Shown here one piece after another: positions 1-4,946 of a DNA stretch of 49,108 nucleotides (positions are counted from its first letter, which is position 1; every line of letters starts with the position of its first letter). The stretch is from a virus. Both the position numbers and the translations under genes were made by a program. The stretch covers positions 1 through 49,108 of the IMG/VR virus record IMGVR_UViG_3300030001_000017. The stretch is one strand, 5' to 3'. The notes beneath the pieces were generated by a model, which saw only the letters and a program-made list of their open reading frames with translations, ran no database searches and had not been told where the DNA came from.

Positions 1-455
1 GAATAAGAATCAATATTTGCACTAATCATTGATTGATTACCCTCAAGTGAGAATAATTCATAACCAGATGTATCTTCCACACGAATAACAATCTCCACAC
101 CATTAGGATAATATCTCTTTACTGCTTCAGATAAACAAACCAGTCTTTGAATAGCAGATAGTTCTGCTATATCAATAGTAGCACTGAAATCACTCTTAAT
201 AGAGCCCCAGGGAACCATGATTGGTATTGCTGTATTGTTGTTGATTGCCTCTCTTATTACATCTCTGATTACAACCAAGGATTCAGGTGTAGGCAAACAG
301 CCATACCTTACCTCTTTTGTTCCTATTATCAGATTAGAGAGGATTTCAACTAAATCTGAGGAACTAAATGTAGCCACATTTGGAAATTGCTCATTAATGT
401 GTAAGCATATCAAATCTCCATATGGCTCTTCAACTCCAATTATTCTTGTTTTCAT
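1..455 (-). CDS. Partial hypothetical protein, cut by left edge
   Basis: A leftward open frame starts at the ATG whose reverse complement lies at 453-455 and runs off the left edge with no stop, giving about 151 residues. It begins MKTRIIGVEEPYGDLICLHI and contains the stretch VPWGSIKSDFSATIDIAEL. No signal peptide or membrane segment is seen and I do not recognise the family. It follows the three small leftward genes upstream (947-1108, 771-944, 508-756) with short gaps and is probably part of the same leftward, likely early, transcript. The rightward frames across this stretch (217-462, 422-667) are shadows of it and its neighbour. The frame is probably real; function unknown. Confidence 0.7.
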   Translation of the reverse strand, partial: MKTRIIGVEEPYGDLICLHINEQFPNVATFSSSDLVEILSNLIIGTKEVRYGCLPTPESLVVIRDVIREAINNNTAIPIMVPWGSIKSDFSATIDIAELSAIQRLVCLSEAVKRYYPNGVEIVIRVEDTSGYELFSLEGNQSMISANIDSY

Positions 456-507
456 GTTATAGTTATTCTTTAATTAATACTATTGCTATATTATTCTTTG
501 TTTATTC

Positions 508-756
508 TTACCAATCATCACCTGCACCTGCTCCACCAAATGAACCACCACCAAATTCAATATCATTAGAAGAACTAGAGATATCAACATCACCACCAAT
601 ACTTCCAAAGATAACAGCAGCAATTCCCACATTGAGAATATCATCCACCAATGATTCCTCATGGTAATAATCATACTCTTCTTGTTCTAAATAGGACAAG
701 GATTCATAGGTGACATCATTAATGACATCACCTGTTAATTTGTGTTTGTATTTCAT
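508..756 (-). CDS. Small hypothetical protein with Gly-rich tail ending DDW
   Basis: 82 aa, leftward. The N-terminal half is polar and tyrosine/glutamate rich (VTYESLSYLEQEEYDYY). A short hydrophobic stretch (VGIAAVIFGSIGG) follows, and the protein ends in a glycine-rich tail, FGGGSFGGAGAGDDW. The start has a strong Shine-Dalgarno-like GAGGAGAAC about 8 bases upstream in the leftward sense, which is unusual here because most genes in the window only have A-rich leaders. The tail resembles the Gly-rich, Trp-ending C-termini of some membrane-associated bacterial proteins, but no family can be assigned. It lies between leftward genes 771-944 and <1-455. Confidence 0.65.
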   Translation of the reverse strand: MKYKHKLTGDVINDVTYESLSYLEQEEYDYYHEESLVDDILNVGIAAVIFGSIGGDVDISSSSNDIEFGGGSFGGAGAGDDW

Positions 757-770
757 GTTCTAGTTCTCCT

Positions 771-944
771 CTATTTAAAGTAAACAATCATGTCCTTAAT
801 GAATAAGAATTTTTCATCCTTAAGTATTGCAATCATATTAGATCTCTCTAAGAGACCATGAGTAACTTTGAAGCATGTCCTACCATTATTATATGGATCA
901 GTACATACTTCAAACCTATCACAAGCAGCTATACAATGTTCCAT
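771..944 (-). CDS. Small hypothetical protein (57 aa)
   Basis: A leftward ORF of 57 codons plus stop, MEHCIAACDRFEVCTDPYNN..., ending IKDMIVYFK. Its ATG lies 2 bp from the stop of the upstream 53-aa gene and its stop lies 14 bp before the next start, which is tight operon packing and supports a real gene. The N-terminal half has four Cys (C4, C8, C15, C24), too irregular to call a zinc site. The Cys/charged composition reads as genuine protein. Function unknown. Confidence 0.55.
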   Translation of the reverse strand: MEHCIAACDRFEVCTDPYNNGRTCFKVTHGLLERSNMIAILKDEKFLFIKDMIVYFK

Positions 945-946
945 GA

Positions 947-1108
947 CTAAATAGCTTTAAATGAAGACATTAACCATGATGATCTGTAATCACCAACTCT
1001 CCACATTGATTGACCTGCTTCAATCACCTCACCTGTATTATAAGAGTCAAATCTTACAATAAGCCCTTTATTACCAATACCAACCCAAGGATATACAATA
1101 GTCTTCAT
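947..1108 (-). CDS. Small hypothetical protein (53 aa), first gene of leftward operon
   Basis: A leftward ORF of 53 codons plus stop: it starts MKTIVYPWVGIGNKGLIVRF and ends SSWLMSSFKAI. It is compact, has three Trp and one central Gly/Val-rich beta-like stretch, and its composition is protein-like. It is the first gene of the small leftward cluster. The 670 bp upstream hold no gene, so the promoter should lie there, but no host-type TTTG/TAnnTTTG pair was found on this strand. Function unknown. Confidence 0.55.
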   Translation of the reverse strand: MKTIVYPWVGIGNKGLIVRFDSYNTGEVIEAGQSMWRVGDYRSSWLMSSFKAI

Positions 1109-1502
1109 AACTCTAAATATTAATATTTTTCTGTTTCGATGCTCAATTACATCATCATCAGTATGAACAATAGTCCATAGACAGAGAGAGAAGGTAATGA
1201 AATCCCTTCCCTCTTAAATGTGTCCCTTCATCATCTCATTAAAGAGTATGTATATACCTGAGTATACTAAGACTGGGACAAGGCTGTTCTTTATTACATG
1301 TTAATGCTATTTATATTCTATTGTAAAATGATATTCTTTGTTATTAGTTTGAGATGTTAATAGTGGATATAGGTAGTCAGCTAATCATTTCCTCACATAA
1401 TTATTCACTCAAATGATAAGATAATCAAATAGTTATAAATATCTATGTTTGAATTGTACACAAATATATATACAACTATTCAATACTCTATATTATATCT
1501 AT

Positions 1503-1523
1503 TGATTAGATAGTATCAATGCT
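1503..1523. repeat. Direct repeat, copy 1 (operator or promoter candidate)
   Basis: TGATTAGATAGTATCAATGCT. The first 16 bases match copy 2 (1600-1615) with one mismatch. The repeat contains a 9-bp palindrome, GATAGTATC, and has TGAT and ATCA at its ends, as regulator binding sites often do. The copies are 97 bp apart in the gene-free stretch. Confidence 0.5.
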
Positions 1524-1599
1524 ATTATGATTAGTAATAACAAATATACGGGGTTTATACAAACAAACATGATATAAGTCATATTTGTATTGTTTTAAC

Positions 1600-1621
1600 T
1601 GATCAGATAGTATCACATGCT
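1600..1621. repeat. Direct repeat, copy 2 (operator or promoter candidate)
   Basis: TGATCAGATAGTATCACATG, followed by CT. It shares TGATyAGATAGTATCA with copy 1 at 1503, then a similar ATGCT with one extra base before it. This copy also contains the palindrome TGATCA. See copy 1. Confidence 0.5.
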
Positions 1622-1647
1622 GAGAATTGAATATTTCTGACCAACTT

Positions 1648-1692
1648 CATCCTAATATCATACAGAGGAATGTTGAATAGATATATAGGATG
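1648..1692. repeat. Inverted repeat with 20-base loop
   Basis: The left arm CATCCTAATATC (1648-1659) pairs with the right arm GATATATAGGATG (1680-1692) with a single bulge. The loop is 1660-1679. There is no T-run beside it, so it is not a classical terminator. It may be a regulatory hairpin in the leader of the leftward transcript. Confidence 0.4.
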
Positions 1693-1730
1693 AATAAAGA
1701 GCAACACTGAGAGGATATAGTTTTAACATT

Positions 1731-1760
1731 CCCCACCCTCGTGAAGCCTTCACCCACCCT
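1731..1760 (-). promoter_or_regulatory. G-tract element: quadruplex or hairpin candidate
   Basis: Read leftwards, this is AGGGTGGG, then TGAAGGCTTCACGA, then GGGTGGGG. It has four runs of three or more G, which could form a G-quadruplex, and the middle loop contains an inverted repeat (GTGAAG/CTTCAC). The same 8 bases (CCCACCCT on the + strand) flank the hairpin as a direct repeat at 1732-1739 and 1753-1760. It sits just downstream of the leftward 134-aa gene, so it could end or stabilise that transcript. Such G-runs are rare in this A+T-rich window. Confidence 0.5.
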
Positions 1761-1782
1761 ATATATAAAAAACTAAAAGCCC

Positions 1783-2187
1783 TTAAAGAGCAATTAGTTC
1801 TTCAAGGCTAATAGCCTCAACTTCATCAACTGCGAAGTCAGTGACTTTCATATTGTCAACTGCAAAATGAGTCAAAGTTGTGCCTTCCCTGCTTGGCATT
1901 ACGGCAACATTCATAGTCTCACCATTACCCAAGTCCTGCTCAATGACAGTAAGCCCAATAACCTGGCTAAGTTTGATCTCTTTAGATCTGAACAGTTTGC
2001 TGACTGCTGTGCTTAGAGTAACAGTAGCACTCTCACCATTCTTCTTAGTAAGCACTAGTGCAACACGCTTGCTCAAATCTTTGAGATTCTTTGCAATTGG
2101 AGCAACAGTTCCACCCTTACCAACTAACTCAAGAATAGTACCAAGCTCCTTACGCTCAGTCCTGGCATACAATTTAAATTCTAACAT
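1783..2187 (-). CDS. Leftward 134-aa protein with high-expression codon use, unknown function
   Basis: 134 aa, starting MLEFKLYARTERKELGTILE and ending DEVEAISLEELIAL. The frame can be extended 16 codons to 2235, but the upstream codons cross a G/C-rich hairpin and the A-rich leader lies directly before the ATG at 2187, so I prefer 2187. The protein is soluble-looking, with a basic middle (KKNGE, SKLFRSKEIK) and an acidic C-terminus. Codon use is unlike most of its neighbours: CGT for Arg, frequent GAG, AAG, GGT, AGC and GTC/GCC, and a visibly higher GC content. The capsid gene shares part of this bias, which suggests strong expression. A DNA-binding or other abundant accessory role would fit but is not shown by any motif. 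It is divergent from the rightward operon at 2381. Confidence 0.8.
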   Translation of the reverse strand: MLEFKLYARTERKELGTILELVGKGGTVAPIAKNLKDLSKRVALVLTKKNGESATVTLSTAVSKLFRSKEIKLSQVIGLTVIEQDLGNGETMNVAVMPSREGTTLTHFAVDNMKVTDFAVDEVEAISLEELIAL

Positions 2188-2217
2188 GATATTTGTTTTT
2201 TTATTAATTAATACTAC

Positions 2218-2252
2218 GGGGGTATCCCCAACCAATCAAATTATGATGGGGG
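2218..2252 (-). promoter_or_regulatory. Alternative G-run/C-run hairpins in leader of the 134-aa gene
   Basis: On the + strand there is GGGGG (2218-2222), TAT, CCCC (2226-2229) and later another GGGGG (2248-2252). In the leftward transcript one G4 run can pair with either of two flanking C5 runs, giving mutually exclusive hairpins 30-60 bases before the start at 2187. This could be an attenuator-like leader. No known riboswitch class is recognised. Confidence 0.35.
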
Positions 2253-2319
2253 TTGCTATTGGAGGTACTCCATCATTCCTTTCACACAATAGATTCCAAA
2301 ATAAAAAAAAATATAAAAA

Positions 2320-2351
2320 TTTGTAATTCTAATTATCTTTTTCTAATTTTG
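2320..2351 (+). promoter_or_regulatory. Host-type (Bacteroides) promoter P1
   Basis: TTTG (2320-2323), a 20-bp spacer, then TAATTTTG (2344-2351). This is a full match to the Bacteroides primary sigma consensus TTTG / TAnnTTTG. Transcription would start about 2358, giving a leader of roughly 20 bases for the gene at 2381. Confidence 0.7.
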
Positions 2352-2380
2352 TCAGCATAATTATAAAAATATATATAAAA

Positions 2381-2716
2381 ATGGAAAAACAAGAGTATAA
2401 AGTAAAGATGGTTTATCCTGATGATCCTTCAGACATCACTAGGATATACACACAGACTATTCAAGGTTTTCTTTATTTTGCAAGAGAGTTAAAGATTAGT
2501 CCTAAGAGTAATGCTAGTTGGAATAAGAAAGGATTCAAAGTGGAATTCTTTGTTGACACTGTTAGTGTATCCATAGGAATAGGTAAAGATCATACTGCTG
2601 ATCTTATTATGACTAAAGATGCATGGGATGCTTTCGTTGAGGGAGCTGAGATTTCTATTGATACTGTAAAAGAGTTTGAAGGAAAGTATATTAAAAGGAG
2701 AAAGAAGAATAAATGA
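2381..2716 (+). CDS. Hypothetical protein (111 aa), first rightward gene
   Basis: 111 aa, MEKQEYKVKMVYPDDPSDIT... with a strongly basic end (KRRKKNK). The central part alternates hydrophobic and polar residues (FKVEFFVDTVSVSIGIG), suggesting a small beta-rich fold. There are no Cys or membrane segments and the family is not recognised. Promoter P1 lies directly upstream. The stop overlaps the ATG of the acetyltransferase-like gene at 2713 by 4 bp (ATGA), so the two are translationally coupled. Their cassette is closed by the terminator at 3089. Confidence 0.8.
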   Translation: MEKQEYKVKMVYPDDPSDITRIYTQTIQGFLYFARELKISPKSNASWNKKGFKVEFFVDTVSVSIGIGKDHTADLIMTKDAWDAFVEGAEISIDTVKEFEGKYIKRRKKNK

Positions 2717-3075
2717 AATTCATAAAACATATCTCTTCTAGTAATAACTGGGGAGTCTCTATATTAATAATGGAGAGCAGAGGAAAAGCATTTGCCAGGA
2801 TATATTGGTTTAATGATAAGGAAGAAGATGATGAGGAAGATACAGTCTATCTTGATATGCTTAGTGTAAATGAAGAAGAAAGAAGGAAAGGTATTGGTAC
2901 TAAACTACAGGATATAAGAGAGAAGATTGGTAAAAGAGGAGGTGCTACATATTCTTGTCTTTGGGTATATAAGAATACATGGATGTATGAATGGTACAAG
3001 AGAAGAGGATATAAAGAGATAGGAAAGAATGAGAGTGAAAAGAATGCTGTTTGGATGAGAAAGAAATTAATTTAA
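2713..3075 (+). CDS. GNAT-type N-acetyltransferase-like protein
   Basis: 120 aa. The GNAT motif A signature is visible: a beta strand (TVYLDMLSV, about residues 44-52), then R57-R58-K59-G60-I61-G62 in the acetyl-CoA-binding turn, then a helix. The later WMYEWYKRRGYKEIG fits motif B, where the end of the fold commonly reads YxxxGF/Y. The protein is short for the family (usually about 150 aa), lacking much of the N-terminal strand/helix region. It would move an acetyl group from acetyl-CoA to an amine or protein; the substrate cannot be told. It is coupled to the upstream gene by ATGA and followed at once by a terminator. A role in modifying host proteins is only a guess. Confidence 0.75.
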   Translation: MKFIKHISSSNNWGVSILIMESRGKAFARIYWFNDKEEDDEEDTVYLDMLSVNEEERRKGIGTKLQDIREKIGKRGGATYSCLWVYKNTWMYEWYKRRGYKEIGKNESEKNAVWMRKKLI

Positions 3076-3088
3076 AGATAGAAAAATT

Positions 3089-3118
3089 AAAGCAATCTCA
3101 ATAGATTGCTTTTTTTTT
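3089..3118 (+). terminator. Rho-independent terminator
   Basis: A perfect 10-bp stem, AAAGCAATCT / AGATTGCTTT, with loop CAAT, is followed by a T-run to 3118. It closes the 2381-3075 operon and separates it from promoter P2. Confidence 0.9.
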
Positions 3119-3125
3119 AAAACAA

Positions 3126-3156
3126 TTTGTTTCTAATTAAAAAAAGTATAATTTTG
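3126..3156 (+). promoter_or_regulatory. Host-type (Bacteroides) promoter P2
   Basis: TTTG (3126-3129), a 19-bp spacer, then TAATTTTG (3149-3156), matching the Bacteroides consensus in full. It lies directly after the terminator and 44 bp before the start at 3201. It probably drives the packaging operon through terminase and portal. Confidence 0.75.
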
Positions 3157-3200
3157 GTTCATCAATTAGAAATAATTGAAAATGTTATTATAAACTAAAT

Positions 3201-3590
3201 ATGGAAACCAACAAGTTATCAGTTCAAGCATTACAGAAGAAAGTTCCAGATGATTTAGGACTGGCAGAGAAGTATTATGGTATTCTGTCAGTTATAAATA
3301 ATCTAAGACTTACACAAAGAGAGATTCAGTTGATTGCCTTTACAGCTATAAATGGGAATATGTCTTATGCTAATATCAGAGAGGATTTCTGTAAAAGATA
3401 TGATACCACTCCTCCTACTATTAATAATATTATTTCTAAGTTGAAGAAGGTCAAGGTGTTAGTAAAAGATAGGGGAAAGATAAAAGTTAATCCTGTTATT
3501 CTATTAAAGTTTGATTCAGATGTTACACTAACAATTAGATTAATAAATGATAAACTCACTAAAAGCATTAAAGAGACCAAAGATGTATAG
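3201..3590 (+). CDS. Winged-helix-like DNA-binding protein
   Basis: 129 aa. Residues about 36-100 read as a helix-turn-helix with wing: RLTQREIQLIAFTAI (helix), then YANIREDFCKRYDTTPPTIN (turn and recognition-like helix), then LKKVKVLVKDRGKIKVNPVI (two strands joined by a basic turn). This fits a small wHTH regulator or a DNA-recognition subunit. It is the first gene after promoter P2 and heads the packaging operon, so it could control late genes or bind the packaging site. Its leader ATAAACTAAAT before the ATG is identical to that of the scaffold gene at 9735. Its stop overlaps the next start (3583) by 8 bp. Confidence 0.65.
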   Translation: METNKLSVQALQKKVPDDLGLAEKYYGILSVINNLRLTQREIQLIAFTAINGNMSYANIREDFCKRYDTTPPTINNIISKLKKVKVLVKDRGKIKVNPVILLKFDSDVTLTIRLINDKLTKSIKETKDV

Positions 3591-3810
3591 GTATATTGTT
3601 CCTCCAAAGGTTGAGTCAAATAGGTTTGATAAAATTTTTGAGAAGATATCTATACCTGAACAAAGAGAATATGTATATCTATATACACAGGGTTTACATG
3701 ATTATCAGAATAATACTATAATGATGGGTTCAGAACAGTTTGATAGCATAGATGAGTTTAAGAATAAGATGATAGAGAAATATGGAGAAGCCAACAACAT
3801 TATCACTTAA
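3583..3810 (+). CDS. Hypothetical protein (75 aa)
   Basis: 75 aa from the ATG at 3583: MYRYIVPPKVESNRFDKIFE, ending EANNIIT. The frame is open back to 3547, but the nearer ATG gives a normal 8-bp overlap with the upstream gene and is preferred. It is polar and Tyr-rich (YVYLYTQGLHDYQNN), with no motif. It overlaps the HU/IHF-like gene by 29 bp at its 3' end, which points to coupled translation. Family not recognised. Confidence 0.6.
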   Translation: MYRYIVPPKVESNRFDKIFEKISIPEQREYVYLYTQGLHDYQNNTIMMGSEQFDSIDEFKNKMIEKYGEANNIIT

Positions 3811-4147
3811 AAATTTCTTAATTAGGAAACTGTCTGTTAACTTAGTAATATCTGAAACTATAATTGAAGCAGTGATTAATCATCAGTATTCATCAGTTAT
3901 TAAAGCTACATCTGAAAGTAAGAGTGTTGAAGTTTCAGGTTTTGGTAAGTTTATCTTTAATGATAAGAAGGCAGTAAAGAAGATGGAGAAATATGAAAGT
4001 CAAAAACGACTTTATGAATCATACCTGGAGGATGAATCTTTAACAAAGATTAAACGAAGAAATATTTTACTAAGATTAGATACGACTATCAAAAATATTA
4101 ATGATCTAAAACCAAGATTAAACAATGAATGTAAATCAGATATATGA
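3782..4147 (+). CDS. HU/IHF-like DNA-binding protein
   Basis: 121 aa. The first 75 residues fit the HU/IHF fold: paired helices (SETIIEAVINHQYSSVIKAT), then the signature strand VEVSGFGKFIF with G53-F54-G55, as in bacterial HU/IHF where this leads into the DNA-bending arm. The arm looks short, and a charged helical C-terminus follows (residues 65-118). IHF-like genes are a known conserved member of crAss-like genomes. The likely role is bending DNA for packaging or replication, given its place four genes upstream of the terminase. It overlaps the upstream gene by 29 bp and the downstream one by 23 bp. Confidence 0.75.
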   Translation: MEKPTTLSLKNFLIRKLSVNLVISETIIEAVINHQYSSVIKATSESKSVEVSGFGKFIFNDKKAVKKMEKYESQKRLYESYLEDESLTKIKRRNILLRLDTTIKNINDLKPRLNNECKSDI

Positions 4148-4427
4148 GGGATGGAGAAATCATTTATTTCCTCCTGATAAACTAAAACAGTTGATTCTGG
4201 ATGTTTCAGAAGAAAGAATGTCTGTATGTGATGTCTGTAAGTATAATTCAGCTAATGCAAAAAGAAAAAGTATTAGACCAGATGTTCATTGTTTACAATG
4301 TGGATGCACCTTGTCAGCTAAGACTAAATGCTTATCTTGTGAGTGTCCAAAAAAGTTCTGGTTAGCTGTTCTTACAGAAGAAGAAGAGCGTGAAATTATT
4401 AATACAAAAGGATATGAAAAAGACTAA
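4125..4427 (+). CDS. Zinc-ribbon-like protein (100 aa)
   Basis: 100 aa with eight Cys in the middle: C35-x2-C38, C56-x2-C59-x-C61, C69-x2-C72-x-C74. They are arranged as two CxxC knuckles plus extra CxC positions, which would bind one or two zinc ions. The end is acidic (LTEEEEREIINTKGYEKD). This type of small Cys protein beside the terminase is seen in related phages, but its role is not known to me. It is probably nucleic-acid or protein binding. It overlaps both neighbours, so it belongs to the packaging operon. Confidence 0.65.
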   Translation: MNVNQIYEGWRNHLFPPDKLKQLILDVSEERMSVCDVCKYNSANAKRKSIRPDVHCLQCGCTLSAKTKCLSCECPKKFWLAVLTEEEEREIINTKGYEKD

Positions 4428-4632
4428 CTTTGTCATTGAAAAAGTACCCTTGAAAGCCTTTATTGATATTCTCATTGAAGCCTTTAACTCAGGTGCTAAT
4501 TTTATTGATATTCTGTCTGTGGAAGATAACACTGTTGGACTCCTTTGTAAAGAGAGTTATTATAGTGCAGAAGAAGAAGGTTCTTTAGAATCTATCACCT
4601 TTAATGAAGATGATGTAGATCAATTAATTTAA
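4414..4632 (+). CDS. Hypothetical protein (72 aa)
   Basis: 72 aa from the ATG at 4414: MKKTNFVIEKVPLKAFIDIL, ending FNEDDVDQLI. An in-frame ATG at 4390 exists but would lengthen the overlap with the zinc-ribbon gene to 38 bp; 4414 gives 14 bp and is preferred. Acidic, one domain, apparently alternating helix and strand (IDILSVEDNTVGLLCKESYY). No family recognised. The next gene starts 6 bp downstream. Confidence 0.6.
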   Translation: MKKTNFVIEKVPLKAFIDILIEAFNSGANFIDILSVEDNTVGLLCKESYYSAEEEGSLESITFNEDDVDQLI

Positions 4633-4638
4633 TTACAT

Positions 4639-4944
4639 ATGGCAGTTTCAAAAAATACTTATACATCTACAGAACTTAATTGGGCTGAAGAACAATTGAT
4701 ATCCTGGAAGACCTACATTGATGAACATCCTTTACACACAATGGTAGATAGAATTGAATGGAGACAAACAAAAACAGGAGCAATGCCTATGGTAGTTGCT
4801 TCAATAGAAGCTCAAGGAAAGTTCATTCAGGAAACTATGAAGAATTACCTGGCTTTGCTTGAGGTAGTGGAAAGATTAAGAGAGAAAGATGATATAAAGA
4901 AAGTAGCAAGAGGTAATGATGAAGTACCACCAAGAATGCAATAA
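4639..4944 (+). CDS. Hypothetical protein upstream of TerL; small-terminase candidate by position
   Basis: 101 aa, MAVSKNTYTSTELNWAEEQL..., mostly helical. A long amphipathic helix runs through the C-terminal half (about residues 55-92, GKFIQETMKNYLALLEVVER) and ends in a basic/polar tail. It lies directly before TerL (2 bp gap). Small terminase subunits often occupy this place and form rings through such helices, but no HTH is evident and there is no sequence signature, so this is a positional guess. It could equally be a small unrelated packaging-operon protein. Confidence 0.6.
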   Translation: MAVSKNTYTSTELNWAEEQLISWKTYIDEHPLHTMVDRIEWRQTKTGAMPMVVASIEAQGKFIQETMKNYLALLEVVERLREKDDIKKVARGNDEVPPRMQ

Positions 4945-4946
4945 TA

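Larger units (their letters stand above)
1109..1730. other. Gene-free regulatory stretch
   Basis: No ORF longer than about 25 codons looks convincing on either strand. The stretch is very A+T rich and holds a pair of near-identical direct repeats (1503-1523 and 1600-1621), an inverted repeat (1648-1692) and short TATA-rich dyads (around 1250). It lies upstream of the leftward small-gene operon and downstream of the leftward 134-aa gene, so it is probably leader/promoter DNA for early genes. No tRNA-like cloverleaf was found. Confidence 0.6.

Noticed and set aside
217-674. Overlapping rightward ORFs (217-462, 422-667) and a leftward ORF 486-674
   Set aside because: They lie across the leftward partial gene and the 82-aa gene, whose sequence is more protein-like and, for the 82-aa gene, has a strong Shine-Dalgarno. 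The others are shadow frames.
1541-1567. Leftward host-type promoter (CAAATATA with CAAA boxes on the + strand)
   Set aside because: The spacing between boxes is 11 or 15 bp instead of 19-21, and it lies over 430 bp from the first leftward gene.
1880-2326. Rightward ORF of 148 codons antisense to the 134-aa gene
   Set aside because: Its first two thirds mirror the 134-aa gene, and its composition (Ser/Leu/Thr/Val-rich) is that of an antisense shadow. The leftward frame has better start context and amino-acid make-up.
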